The notes: generated by a model from the sequence alone, not told the origin. A stretch of 64,000 nt of DNA from Gordonia sp. PDNC005 (GCF_016919385.1 NZ_CP070351.1:2604001-2668000), one strand, 5' to 3'. Positions 1 to 8,147 are shown, counted from the stretch's first letter. Translations and numbers: made by a program.

Positions 1-1
1 C

Positions 2-268
2 ACGAGCCTCGGCACCGGCCCGGCGAAGTCCTCGCCCCGCCGCCTGTACGTGACGTGGCTGAATCTCGAGAACGGCCGCAGCGGACGTACCGCGCTCAAG
101 CCGAACCCGAAGATCAACGCCACGAAGGGTCCGGGCACGTTCACCGGGATCGCCAACACCGGCCGCGGACGCATCGTCTCGACGATCTACGGCGACGTGA
201 CGACCACCCAGAAGGGCCGCACCGTCTCGTGCACCATCGCGCCGACGATCGGCACCGCGATCATCTGA
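2..268 (+). CDS. Small secreted protein, C-terminal part (5' end outside window)
   Basis: The reading frame is open from the left edge and ends at TGA 266-268, so only the last 88 residues are visible and no start can be chosen. Near its N-terminal end it carries the motif VTWLNLENGRSGR, and close to the C terminus a single cysteine in VSCTIAP. The same W-x-N-L-x-x-G-R-x-G signature occurs in the complete secreted proteins at 2805-3329 and 43870-44283, which both have signal peptides, so I infer that this one is also exported. Function is unknown. A strong intrinsic terminator follows 18 bases after the stop. Confidence 0.7.
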   Translation, partial: TSLGTGPAKSSPRRLYVTWLNLENGRSGRTALKPNPKINATKGPGTFTGIANTGRGRIVSTIYGDVTTTQKGRTVSCTIAPTIGTAII

Positions 269-286
269 CACGAGTATCGCGACGAA

Positions 287-319
287 ACACCCTCCGGCAG
301 CGCCGGAGGGTGTTTTTTC
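287..319 (+). terminator. Rho-independent terminator
   Basis: An 11-bp perfect stem (288-298 with 302-312) closes a three-base loop and is followed by a run of six T. It ends the transcript of the truncated secreted-protein gene. Confidence 0.9.
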
Positions 320-513
320 TCATCCCGGCCTGCGATTCGGGTCACTCGACCAGGCCCGAATGTCGCGCTGACGTCACAACTCGGACTCGCTCCTTGAAAT
401 TCGCCCCCTCGACACACCACCATTAACTTCAACACCATTTGCCACACCCGTCACACGAACTCGTCGATGGGCGACAGACCGTGGTGAATTCGCAAGTTTG
501 TGGAGGAGACGAC

Positions 514-1521
514 GTGAGTGCAGTCGTGAAAAGTTCGATCCGTGCCGGAATCGTCGGAGCCGCAGCGGCATTGGCCGTGTCGATGAGTGGTGTCGCGGCC
601 GCCGATCCTGCCGCGCCGTCCACCGCCCCTCCGGCGACCACGCCTCCCACGACCGCCGCACCCGGCGCCCCGGCGGGTGAGGCGCCCAGCCTGTCCGGCA
701 TCCCCGGCGACGCCGAACTCGCCGACCTGCTCCGGACGTTGAAGTCGTCCGGGGGCAGCGAGCAGGCGATCGCCGCACTGTCGTCGATCCTCGGCTCGTC
801 CGGCCAGCTCGATCCGAGCACGCTCCTGTCGACGTTCGGAATCAACCCCGGTGCCCTCGACTCGATTCTTCCCTCGGCGACCACACCGCCCGCCACGACA
901 CCGCCTGCACCCGGCGCTCCCCCAGCGCCCGTCGAACCGAACCAGGTGGACGCTGCCGTCCGCCCCACCAACGTCGACGCCCTCACGACTCTGCAGAAGT
1001 TGACCGGCACCCAGATGCTCAGCCCGGCGATCGCACCGTTCTGCGCTGCTCCGACTGACGACAATCCGCTCGGCCTCGTGACAGCCCCCACTGTCGCCAT
1101 TCCCGGGCCCTGGCCGATCGGCGACTCGACGATCGTCGGCAGTCTGGTCAAGGGCATCGGCGGTGACAGTCTCCTCAAACTGCTCGACCCCGCCGCGACA
1201 GCACCACTGCAGGAGATCAAGGACGGTCAGACCGCTTACGCGCTCGTCCCGCCGACCGCTCCCGGGTCGACGAACCTGAACGTCGCATGGTTCAACACCT
1301 CCACCATGAAGGGCGGCCTCGAACCGCTCAAGCCGCTGGCCGACGACAAGACTGCGGGCCCGATGCTCAAGGCGCTCGCAGCGACGCCCGGGTTCAGCGG
1401 CGTCCGCCTGGCCCGCGCATCCACCGGCGAAGGTTCCGTCCTGTCCGCAGTGTTCGGTACCACGACCACCGCCGGGCGCACTTGCTACTTCCTCCCCGCG
1501 CTGGGCGTCGTCAAGAACTGA
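514..1521 (+). CDS. Secreted Pro/Ala/Thr-rich protein of unknown function
   Basis: The frame is open further upstream, but GTG 514 is the better start: it has GGAGGA at 503-508 and gives a textbook signal peptide (residues 1 to about 30, ending GVAAADPAAP). The 335-residue product then has a low-complexity Pro/Thr/Ala linker at about 33-55, a helical segment, a second Pro/Ala-rich linker around 125-145, and a globular C-terminal half with two cysteines (in APFCAAP and RTCYFLP). No catalytic motif is evident. It is followed after 53 bases by the secretory lipase gene, so the two may be co-transcribed. Export is well supported; function is not known. Confidence 0.8.
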   Translation: MSAVVKSSIRAGIVGAAAALAVSMSGVAAADPAAPSTAPPATTPPTTAAPGAPAGEAPSLSGIPGDAELADLLRTLKSSGGSEQAIAALSSILGSSGQLDPSTLLSTFGINPGALDSILPSATTPPATTPPAPGAPPAPVEPNQVDAAVRPTNVDALTTLQKLTGTQMLSPAIAPFCAAPTDDNPLGLVTAPTVAIPGPWPIGDSTIVGSLVKGIGGDSLLKLLDPAATAPLQEIKDGQTAYALVPPTAPGSTNLNVAWFNTSTMKGGLEPLKPLADDKTAGPMLKALAATPGFSGVRLARASTGEGSVLSAVFGTTTTAGRTCYFLPALGVVKN

Positions 1522-1574
1522 CGCCGTCCGCACCGCCACAACCGAATTCACGCTCGAAGACTGAGGTACTTCCC

Positions 1575-2783
1575 ATGAATGCGCAGCCCCGCCGCATCGA
1601 TCCCGCACTCGCCGCCCCCACCGAACGGACGGGTCGACGTTCCCGCACCGCCATCCGAGTCGGTGCCGTGCTCGTTGCAGCCGGAGTCGTTGTCGGCGGC
1701 GTGACGGCCACCCGCGCCATCGCCACGCCGCAGGACTCCGCTCCCACCGCACCGGGCGGGCAGACCGCAGGCACGGTGTTCGCCAACCGGGCGGTGTCCG
1801 ACGCCGACCTTCCCGCCTCGGCGGCCGTCGGACAGCAGTTCAGCTACTGGACCCTCGGGGCCGACGAACGAACCCACCTCACCACCGCGACGGTGCTTCA
1901 ACCCAAGGGCACCGCCCCTGCGGGTGGTTGGCCGGTTGTCGTCTACGCCCACCGTCCAGACGGACTGTCGCTCGGATGCGCCCCCTCCAAGCGTCGCGCA
2001 TCACGCGACACGGCGGCCGTCTCCGGACTGTTGCGCAGTGACTACGCCGTGGTGATCCCCGACTACACGACCGTCGGAGTCACCGGCTCCCCGCAGTACG
2101 TCGATTTCGGCGTGTCCGCGCACACCGTCGTCGACGCGGTGAAGGCACTCACCGACATCGAGCCGAGTGTGTCGCCGCGATGGGCGGCTGTCGGAGACTC
2201 GCTCGGTGCAGGCACTGCCGTTGAGCTCGCCCGCAGTGCCACCACCTGGCAGAAGGGATCCATGGACTTCCGCGGCGCTGCAGCGACCACCCTGCCCGTC
2301 GGGTACGACGACGTGCTCGCAGGTCTGAGCCCCGCGTCGAGCCCCGTGTCACCGGACACCGTCGCCGACGTCGTGTATGCACTCGCCTCGCTCGACGCCG
2401 ACGATGTGACCCCGTTGCTGACACCCCGCGGCAAGGAACTCGTCACCAAGGCTCGCACGATGTGTGCGCCCGCCCTCACCAAGGCCATCGGATCGACCAA
2501 CCTGTCCGCGCTGGTGACCGCCCCGTTGGCGGCCAACTCGGCCCTCGACACCGCACTGCGCGAAGGTCTGCAACTCCGCACTCGAGGATTCAGCAGGCCG
2601 ATCCTCCTCAGCCAGAAGCTGGTCGATGACGAGACCGCGGTTCCCGCCAACCTGCGGTACCTGACAACGGCTCAGCTGTCGAGCAACAAGGTGCTCGCCA
2701 AGACGTACCTCACCGGAAGCCCGACCGATGCGTCACGTCAAGAACAGGCCGCGGTCGCCGCATTCCTCAAGGGCCTGTTCTGA
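1575..2783 (+). CDS. Secretory lipase family alpha/beta hydrolase
   Basis: The product is 402 residues. Residues 1-52 contain a long basic stretch with twin Arg followed by a hydrophobic helix (about 27-46), an export signal or membrane anchor. The mature part resembles the secretory lipase (LIP) family: a hydrolase core with GGWPVVVYAH near residue 120, an Asp-Tyr strand end (VVIPDYTT), and the nucleophile elbow GDSLG with Ser about 209. The likely substrates are acyl esters, perhaps long-chain glycerides, acting outside the membrane. The annotated ATG is preceded by only a weak purine stretch. The gene lies downstream of another secreted protein and converges on a small secreted-protein gene. 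The substrate cannot be read from sequence. Confidence 0.8.
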   Translation: MNAQPRRIDPALAAPTERTGRRSRTAIRVGAVLVAAGVVVGGVTATRAIATPQDSAPTAPGGQTAGTVFANRAVSDADLPASAAVGQQFSYWTLGADERTHLTTATVLQPKGTAPAGGWPVVVYAHRPDGLSLGCAPSKRRASRDTAAVSGLLRSDYAVVIPDYTTVGVTGSPQYVDFGVSAHTVVDAVKALTDIEPSVSPRWAAVGDSLGAGTAVELARSATTWQKGSMDFRGAAATTLPVGYDDVLAGLSPASSPVSPDTVADVVYALASLDADDVTPLLTPRGKELVTKARTMCAPALTKAIGSTNLSALVTAPLAANSALDTALREGLQLRTRGFSRPILLSQKLVDDETAVPANLRYLTTAQLSSNKVLAKTYLTGSPTDASRQEQAAVAAFLKGLF

Positions 2784-2804
2784 CAGGACCTGCGGGCTCG
2801 GGCG

Positions 2805-3329
2805 TCACCACGCGTTGATCGTCGTTCCGCACCTGCTGAATTGTGGGTTCACCATCGGGTTCCACGCCATCGCTCCGATCTTCTGACGAATCGACAGCTT
2901 GACCGGGCCGGCGCCGGGATGAACCACCGTTTGCCAGGTCACCCGATGCGCACGAGTGGGTGTGACGACCGCTCCGCGGCGACCCGTGCGTAGGTTGTGC
3001 CAGGTGACACGCGTGGAGATCGTGTACTCGGTGATGTTGAGCCACGGATCACCCGTGATCGGCTGGTTGGCCCGCAGTTCGATCGCCGGTCCGGGCAGAC
3101 TGTCGGACGGGAACCGGATGCCGGTGTAGATGTCCACGGGCAGCCGGATGCGCGGTTTGGGCCACGGGTTGGCACTGTCGCACCGGATCGTCTTCACGTA
3201 GTGCGGTTCGGCAGACGGCACCGCATTCGCCTGTGGCGGCGCGACGATCGCCCCCGCCGTTCCCACCGCGACGAGCAACGACGCCGCGATTCTCGCATTC
3301 CGTGACCGAGTCCCCACCAGTGTCCGCAT
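2805..3329 (-). CDS. Small secreted protein, W-x-N-L-x-x-G-R-x-G family
   Basis: The 174-residue product has a clear signal peptide (basic start, hydrophobic core at about residues 11-28, cleavage near ANA-VPS). The mature domain of about 140 residues has two cysteines, one early (TIRCDSANPW) and one near the C terminus (SRCGTTI), which could form a disulfide. It contains RVTWHNLRTGRRG, matching the motif of the truncated protein at 2-268 and of 43870-44283. No enzyme motif is visible. Its start codon is only 31 bases from the divergent HhH-GPD gene. I do not recognise a named family. Confidence 0.8.
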   Translation of the reverse strand: MRTLVGTRSRNARIAASLLVAVGTAGAIVAPPQANAVPSAEPHYVKTIRCDSANPWPKPRIRLPVDIYTGIRFPSDSLPGPAIELRANQPITGDPWLNITEYTISTRVTWHNLRTGRRGAVVTPTRAHRVTWQTVVHPGAGPVKLSIRQKIGAMAWNPMVNPQFSRCGTTINAW

Positions 3330-3360
3330 GGCGACAGTGTGCCAGCACTACCATGGCCCC

Positions 3361-3924
3361 ATGGCGAGAATTCAGATTGCTCAGGACCCGGTCGCCGACG
3401 AGCTGCTCTCGACGGACCCGTTTGCACTTCTTGCGGGCATGTTGCTCGACCAGCAGTTTCCGATGGAGCGTGCGTTCGCCGGCCCCGCCAAGATCAAGGA
3501 CCGTTTCGGCACCCTCGATCCGGCGGCGATAGCTGCCGCTGAGCCCGAAGCGTTCGCCGATCTGTGTGCCACTCCCCCGGCCGTTCATCGCTACGGCCGC
3601 TCGATGGCCGGAAGGATCCAGGAGCTGGCACGCGTCGTCGTCGACGAGTACAACGGCGACACCGCATCGATCTGGACGACGGCACGCAGCGGCGAGGAAC
3701 TGTTCGGCCGAATCCGAGCCCTGCCCGGATTCGGTGAGCAGAAGGCCAAGATCTTCACCGCGTTGCTCGCGAAGCAGCTCGATGTGAAGCCCGCGGGTTG
3801 GACCAAGGTGACTGGTGATTACGGCCGCAAGGGTTTCCGTTCGGTCGCCGACGTGGTCGACGCCGACTCGTTGATCAAGGTCCGCGAATTCAAGAAGGCC
3901 GCCAAAGCGGCCGCGAAGAAGTAG
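3361..3924 (+). CDS. HhH-GPD-type base excision repair family protein
   Basis: This 187-residue protein belongs to the short HhH-GPD family typical of actinobacteria (TIGR03252-like). The helix-hairpin-helix is at about residues 122-140 (LPGFGEQKAKIF), followed by an Asp (TGDYGRKG) in the region where the family places its catalytic Asp. It lacks the four-Cys iron-sulfur loop of Nth/MutY and the Lys of bifunctional glycosylases. A monofunctional glycosylase or DNA-binding role is inferred. The C terminus is Lys/Ala-rich (KKAAKAAAKK), plausible for DNA contact. ATG 3361 was preferred over ATG 3328 because the latter overlaps the start of the divergent gene. Expression is probably independent of both neighbours. 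Confidence 0.85.
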   Translation: MARIQIAQDPVADELLSTDPFALLAGMLLDQQFPMERAFAGPAKIKDRFGTLDPAAIAAAEPEAFADLCATPPAVHRYGRSMAGRIQELARVVVDEYNGDTASIWTTARSGEELFGRIRALPGFGEQKAKIFTALLAKQLDVKPAGWTKVTGDYGRKGFRSVADVVDADSLIKVREFKKAAKAAAKK

Positions 3925-3960
3925 TAGGGCGTACGTGGTACCGCCGGGTACACTTCGCGC

Positions 3961-4839
3961 ATGAGCAAGGCACCCATCGACGCACGCGAGGTCATTAGCC
4001 TGCCGTTCCGCGTCGGATTCGCCACCGCCGGCATCGTGCTCGGCACTGCCGAATCGATGATCAACGTCGCACGCATCACTGCAGGCAGCATCGAGACAGA
4101 GGTCAACGACGTGCTGGGCGTGCAGACGTCCGCCGACATCGCCTCCGTCCGAGCGCCGCTGACGATTCTCGCGCAGGTCGCCGATCTGCTGAGCGCCGAT
4201 CGCCCATTCGGCCGAATCCTCGCGACAGGCGGCCCGCTCGACCGACTGATCCAGCCCAACGGCGTGATCGATCGACTGACAGCGCCCAACGGACTGTTGG
4301 AGAAGCTGACTGAAAAGGGCGGCATCCTCGATCAGATGACCGATGAGAAGGGAATCCTGATGCGGCTCGCCGCGAAGGACGGCCCACTCGACCGACTGAC
4401 CCGTGACGGCGGCGTCGTCGACCAGTTCACCGAGAACGAAGGCATCCTCGAACGCCTCACGTCCGAGGGTGGCATCGTCGACAAGCTCACCGCGCCCGAC
4501 GGCATCCTCGAGAAACTGTCGCGGCAGGACGGTCTGCTCGACCGCGCCGCCAGCGATGAGGGATTGCTCGACCAGCTCCTCGGCGAAGGCGGCGCCATCG
4601 ACCGGCTCATCGAGCCTGGTGGTCCGCTCGACAAGTTCACCGAGTTGGCAGAGACCCTGGCATCGCTTCCCCCGAATCTCGCGGCGATGCAGGAGACCGT
4701 CGATCATCTCAACGAGGTCGTCGAACTGCTCAACGCCTCGGTCGCCCCGATCGGCGGCATGGTCGAGAGACTCCCCAAGCGGCTCACCCGAGGCCCTGCT
4801 GGCAACGGCCGCAACGGCTACGAGCCGCCCGCACTCTGA
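3961..4839 (+). CDS. Protein with fourteen tandem decapeptide repeats
   Basis: The 292-residue product has three parts. Residues 1-90 form an N-terminal domain with hydrophobic stretches (about 18-30 and 65-78). Residues 91-230 are exactly fourteen consecutive ten-residue units with no insertion or deletion, of pattern G-(P/V/L/I/A)-(I/L/V)-(D/E/M)-(R/K/Q)-(L/M/F/A) followed by four mostly polar residues (for example GVIDRLTAPN and GILEKLSRQD). Residues 231-292 form a helical tail ending in a basic and Gly/Asn-rich end. There is no signal peptide. A period of ten with fixed Gly and hydrophobic positions suggests a repetitive rod, solenoid or long amphipathic surface, but I know of no function. 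A strong hairpin terminator follows, so it appears monocistronic, 36 bases after the HhH-GPD gene. Confidence 0.85.
   Translation: MSKAPIDAREVISLPFRVGFATAGIVLGTAESMINVARITAGSIETEVNDVLGVQTSADIASVRAPLTILAQVADLLSADRPFGRILATGGPLDRLIQPNGVIDRLTAPNGLLEKLTEKGGILDQMTDEKGILMRLAAKDGPLDRLTRDGGVVDQFTENEGILERLTSEGGIVDKLTAPDGILEKLSRQDGLLDRAASDEGLLDQLLGEGGAIDRLIEPGGPLDKFTELAETLASLPPNLAAMQETVDHLNEVVELLNASVAPIGGMVERLPKRLTRGPAGNGRNGYEPPAL
4231..4650 (+). repeat. 30-bp coding repeat, 14 units (decapeptide array)
   Basis: These 420 bases encode the fourteen ten-residue units of the 3961-4839 protein. The period is strictly 30 bases, but the DNA copies have diverged (different codons and polar residues). The repeat is therefore maintained at the protein level and is not a recent slippage product. 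Confidence 0.85.
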
Positions 4840-4865
4840 CCAGACCCGCATAGATTCACGCCCTC

Positions 4866-4893
4866 GGCCGCACCGGTCCTCACCGGTGCGGCC
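4866..4893 (+). terminator. Hairpin terminator without U-tract
   Basis: A 12-bp perfect GC-rich stem (4866-4877 with 4882-4893) around a four-base loop lies 27 bases after the decapeptide-repeat gene. The T-run is absent, as is common for actinobacterial I-shaped terminators. Confidence 0.6.
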
Positions 4894-4913
4894 GGTGCGT
4901 TTCGCCGCTTCTA

Positions 4914-4980
4914 CTGCTCGTTGAGCGCCTTTCGCCTCGCAGGCTCGCTCAAGATCCGCGAAGCGAGTCGAAGCGTCCGC
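4914..4980. repeat. REP-like palindromic sequence upstream of the DUF222 gene
   Basis: This non-coding stretch holds self-complementary segments built from TCGCTCAAG and CGAGTCGAAG words. The same words recur inside the larger palindrome downstream of the same gene (6660-6746). It looks like a dispersed palindromic element rather than a promoter. The boundaries are approximate. Confidence 0.4.
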
Positions 4981-5021
4981 ACACCCAACCGCCGTTCTGG
5001 TCGAACTGACAGACTAGTCTA

Positions 5022-5050
5022 TTGTGTTCTGCAACACACATGGCTATAGT
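5022..5050 (+). promoter_or_regulatory. Promoter with overlapping palindrome for the DUF222/HNH gene
   Basis: TTGTGT at 5022-5027 and TATAGT at 5045-5050 are separated by 17 bases, a good match to a housekeeping promoter (the -10 is 5 of 6). A palindrome with arms TGTGTT (5023-5028) and AACACA (5033-5038) sits on the -35 box and is a plausible operator. It does not match the mycobacterial SOS box. Confidence 0.45.
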
Positions 5051-5102
5051 GGAGATATCAAGCAACCCGGACATCGCGACACATCAGAAGGAGGCGGACA
5101 CC

Positions 5103-6611
5103 ATGACCAGTACCTTTGATCTCCCCGATTCGCCTCTTGAACTCGCTCACCTGCAGGACGCGGTGGCCGTGAAGCTGTCGTCTGTGTCGCTGACCCCGAT
5201 GACCGACGACGACGTGCTGCAGATGTCTGGCATTCTCGAACAGTCGCATCGCCGATCGGACGGCGTCGACGCCCGCGTCTTCGCCGAAGTCTCCACTCGT
5301 GGTGCGTACCGCAAGGCCGGCGCCCAGACGCCGGGCAAGTACCTCACCTCCGCGCTGCGCCTCGGTGCCGGCGCGAGCAAGCGCCGCCTGACTGCGGCGT
5401 TGGCGATCAGCCCGATGTACAACTACTCCGGCGACCAGCTCGACCCGGCCCTGCCGGCCACCGCAGCCGCGGTCGCCGATGGCGACCTCTCGGTTGACCA
5501 CGTCAACGAGATCGTCGCCGTGATCGAGGAGATCCCCGCCGCCATCCCGGCAGAGGACAAGGCCCGCGCCGAGGCCGAGCTCGCCGAACTGTCCCGCGAC
5601 CTGACCCCGGAGGGCACCCGCGAAGTCGGACGCCGCATCCTGGCTCACCTCGACCCCGATGGATCGCTGACTGACGACGCCGACCGCGCACGAACCCGAG
5701 GATTTGCGATCCAGCCGCAGGACAAGCGCCTGATGTCCAAGATCCGGGCACAACTGTCGCCGGCGCTTCGAGCCAAGCTCGAAGCCATCCTCACCCTGTG
5801 GGCCGAGCCCGGGATGAACAACCCCGACGACCCCGAGTCACCCCGCGGCGCGGCCTACGGCGCCGACGCCGAGGCACTCTCCGCCGCCCGCGAACGGGAT
5901 GTCCGGTCGCAGTCCCAGCGCAACCACGACGCACTCGAAGCAATGCTCGACCACCTCCTCTCCAACGGCGCCCTCGGCGACTCCGTCGCCCTCCCCTCGC
6001 ATTTGGTGGTCACCGCATCGCTCGAAGACCTCGAAAACCGGGCAGGTGTTGCGGTCACCGCCACCGGCACGCGTCTTCCGGTCGCTGATCTTGTGGACAT
6101 CGCAGCCGATGCCACCCCATGGCTCGAAGTGTTCGAGGGCCAGTCCTCGCAGATCCTGTATTTCGGGCGTGGCCGCCGCCTGGCGTCACTGGCTCAACGG
6201 TTGGCATTGTTCGGAAGGGACCGCGGGTGCACCGCACCCGGCTGCACCACCCCGTGGTCACGGACCCAGGCCCATCACATGCCCGACTGGCACGACGGCG
6301 GCCCCACCGACATCAATCATCTGGGCGGGGCCTGCGGCAGGCATAACCGCAGCGTCTCCACCACGCCCGACGGATGGGAGACCACCATCCTCACCACCGG
6401 TCCCTTCAAAGGCCGGGTCGGATGGCGACCCACCGGCTCCAACCAGCCGTGGAAAGTCAACCACTCGCTCCAGCCGGAGAAGTTGCTCCCGGCACTGCGT
6501 GCCACCAAGTCCGGATCAGCGGTCGAGAAATGGCTCTCCTGCAGGATCCCTGCCCCACCACCCGGACCGCCGGCCCCACCAGGGATCGACGTGGTCCGGA
6601 ACCCCGCCTGA
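5103..6611 (+). CDS. DUF222 / HNH endonuclease (13E12 repeat family protein)
   Basis: The 502-residue protein has the architecture of the mycobacterial 13E12 family: a long, mostly helical DUF222 region (about residues 20-370) and a C-terminal HNH nuclease domain (about 385-450). The core CTAPGCTTP, AHHMPDW, TDINHL and CGRHNR supplies the zinc-binding cysteines and the H-N-H catalytic residues, all intact. It is predicted to cut or nick DNA. The biological role of the family is unsettled, and many genomes carry many copies. ATG 5103 was chosen because AAGGAGG lies at 5088-5094; the upstream in-frame ATG codons have no ribosome site. A Pro-rich tail ends the protein. Palindromic repeats flank the gene on both sides, which suggests past mobility or repeat-driven recombination. 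Confidence 0.85.
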   Translation: MTSTFDLPDSPLELAHLQDAVAVKLSSVSLTPMTDDDVLQMSGILEQSHRRSDGVDARVFAEVSTRGAYRKAGAQTPGKYLTSALRLGAGASKRRLTAALAISPMYNYSGDQLDPALPATAAAVADGDLSVDHVNEIVAVIEEIPAAIPAEDKARAEAELAELSRDLTPEGTREVGRRILAHLDPDGSLTDDADRARTRGFAIQPQDKRLMSKIRAQLSPALRAKLEAILTLWAEPGMNNPDDPESPRGAAYGADAEALSAARERDVRSQSQRNHDALEAMLDHLLSNGALGDSVALPSHLVVTASLEDLENRAGVAVTATGTRLPVADLVDIAADATPWLEVFEGQSSQILYFGRGRRLASLAQRLALFGRDRGCTAPGCTTPWSRTQAHHMPDWHDGGPTDINHLGGACGRHNRSVSTTPDGWETTILTTGPFKGRVGWRPTGSNQPWKVNHSLQPEKLLPALRATKSGSAVEKWLSCRIPAPPPGPPAPPGIDVVRNPA

Positions 6612-6626
6612 GCTGGTCAGGCGGGG
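6602..6626 (+). terminator. Hairpin over the stop codon of the DUF222 gene
   Basis: A perfect 10-bp stem (6602-6611 with 6617-6626) and five-base loop includes the TGA stop codon. There is no T-run. Confidence 0.5.
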
Positions 6627-6659
6627 ACACCGCCATGCCCTGCTCCACGTAGATCGTCG

Positions 6660-6746
6660 CCTGCTTTCGACTCGCAAAGCTCACTCAAGGAGCAGGAGGG
6701 CAATTCCGCTCAAGGAGCAGGGAAGTTCTGCGAGTCGAAAGGCAGG
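6660..6746. repeat. Nested palindromic element with internal direct repeats
   Basis: The outer arms at 6660-6676 and 6729-6746 are inverted copies with one unpaired base (CCTGC, then TTTCGACTCGCA and its complement). Between them a 13-bp word, CTCAAGGAGCAGG, occurs twice as a perfect direct repeat (6684-6696 and 6709-6721, 25 bases apart). The outer arms share words with the element at 4914-4980, so the DUF222 gene lies between two related palindromic elements. It ends seven bases before the stop codon of the dehydrogenase gene, so it may also act in termination. Confidence 0.6.
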
Positions 6747-6753
6747 ACAACAT

Positions 6754-8127
6754 CTATTTGGCGACGCGGCGGAGCTTCACGTTGGCGAACTCACCGAGAC
6801 CCCACTGGCCGAGCTCGCGCCCGTAACCCGACTGCTTCACACCACCGAACGGGAGGCCCGGCAGCGACGTGCCATGCTCGTTGACCATCGCGTTGCCGAC
6901 ATCCAGGCGCTCGGCGATGTCCTTGCCGCGCTCGACGTCGGACGTCCAGACCGAACCGGTGAGGCCGTACTCGACGTCGTTGGCCAGGGCGACTGCCTCT
7001 TCGTCGTCCGACACCGAGTACACGACGGCGACCGGACCGAAGATCTCTTCGCTGTACAGGTTCATGTCGGGGGTGACACCGGTGATCACGCCGGGCGACA
7101 TGAACGCTCCTGGACCATCAAGCGCTGCACCGCCAGTGTGCAGAGTCGCGCCCTGGCTCACTGCCTCCTCGACCTGACGGACCACCTCGTCCCGGGCGGT
7201 GACGGACGACAGCGGCCCGACAAACGTCGACGCATCTGAGGGGTCACCCACAGCCAACGCATTCACACCATCGATGAGACCCGCGACAAAATCGTCGTAC
7301 AGGTCGTCCTTGACGATGAAGCGCTTCGGCGAGTTGCAGGCCTGGCCCGCGTTCATCATGCGCATGCCCGCGGCCTGCGCGCCCGCTGCGCGCGCATCCG
7401 GGCTGTCGAGGACGATGAACGCGTCCGACCCGCCCAACTCGAGCACCGACTTCTTCAGATTGCTCGCTGCGATCTGTGCGACGGCGGCACCCGCGCGACT
7501 GCTGCCAGTCAGCGAGACGCCCTGGATACGGCGGTCTGCGATCATCGTCGCCGCCTGCTCGTTGGTGGCGTAAACGTTGATGTACGCGTCAGTCGGTGTG
7601 CCCGCAGCATGCGCGATTTGCTCCATCAGCGCAGACGACTCTGCGCAGATCGGTGCGTGCTTGAGCACAATGACGTTGCCCAGCAACAGGTTCGGGGCAA
7701 CAAAACGCGCCACCTGGTAATACGGGAAGTTCCACGGCATGATGCCGAGGATCGAACCGACCGGGACACTCGTCACCGACGACTCCGCGGCGCCCTGTGG
7801 GTCGAGCTGCTTCGTCTCGAGGAGCGCCGGGCCGTTCTCGGCGTACCAGTCGTAGATCATGGCGGTCAGGGCGAGTTCACCACCGGCCTGCGGCAAGGGC
7901 TTGCCCATCTCCTTCGAGATCACGGCACCGAGTTCGGCGGAGCGGTCACGGTAGGCCTGAGCAGTCGCTCGCAGCACCGCCACGCGCTCGTCGATCGATG
8001 TGGCTCGCCACGACTGATAAGCGGCGGCGGAACGTTCGAGGATCGGGTCGATCTGGTCGTCCGAGAGCGTCTCGAACTCTTTCTCGACGATGCCGGTGGA
8101 CGGGTTCGCGGTCACATAAGACGTCAT
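6754..8127 (-). CDS. NAD(P)-dependent succinate-semialdehyde-type aldehyde dehydrogenase
   Basis: The 457-residue protein covers the whole aldehyde dehydrogenase fold. It shows the cofactor motif PWNFPYYQ, the general-base Glu in LELGGSD, the nucleophilic Cys in NAGQACNSPKR, and EEIFGPV near the C terminus. The short form and the NAGQAC context match the succinate-semialdehyde dehydrogenase (GabD/YneI-like) group, which oxidises succinate semialdehyde to succinate; other short aldehydes remain possible. ATG 8127 was preferred over an ATG four codons upstream because the product then begins like its family (MTSYVTANPSTG). It follows the WS/DGAT-like gene by 20 bases on the same strand, so co-transcription is likely. 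Confidence 0.8.
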   Translation of the reverse strand: MTSYVTANPSTGIVEKEFETLSDDQIDPILERSAAAYQSWRATSIDERVAVLRATAQAYRDRSAELGAVISKEMGKPLPQAGGELALTAMIYDWYAENGPALLETKQLDPQGAAESSVTSVPVGSILGIMPWNFPYYQVARFVAPNLLLGNVIVLKHAPICAESSALMEQIAHAAGTPTDAYINVYATNEQAATMIADRRIQGVSLTGSSRAGAAVAQIAASNLKKSVLELGGSDAFIVLDSPDARAAGAQAAGMRMMNAGQACNSPKRFIVKDDLYDDFVAGLIDGVNALAVGDPSDASTFVGPLSSVTARDEVVRQVEEAVSQGATLHTGGAALDGPGAFMSPGVITGVTPDMNLYSEEIFGPVAVVYSVSDDEEAVALANDVEYGLTGSVWTSDVERGKDIAERLDVGNAMVNEHGTSLPGLPFGGVKQSGYGRELGQWGLGEFANVKLRRVAK

Positions 8128-8147
8128 GCGCCCGACCATACGCCGAC

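Noticed and set aside
4231..4650. Strict 30-base periodicity as a possible CRISPR array
   Set aside because: The units are contiguous, coding and divergent. There are no identical repeats separated by unique spacers and no cas genes.
3049..4851. A 600-codon open frame on the minus strand antisense to the decapeptide-repeat and HhH-GPD genes
   Set aside because: It is a by-product of GC-rich codon bias and the 30-base repeat. Its translation shows no domain, and it covers three well-supported genes on the plus and minus strands.
5023..5038. Palindrome upstream of the HNH gene as a LexA/SOS box
   Set aside because: The arms are TGTGTT/AACACA, whereas the mycobacterial box is TCGAAC-N4-GTTCGA, so only a generic operator is proposed.
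4914..6750. DUF222/HNH gene with flanking repeats as an insertion sequence or intron
   Set aside because: No transposase, no target-site duplication and no intron-type structure were found; the flanking repeats are related by short words only.
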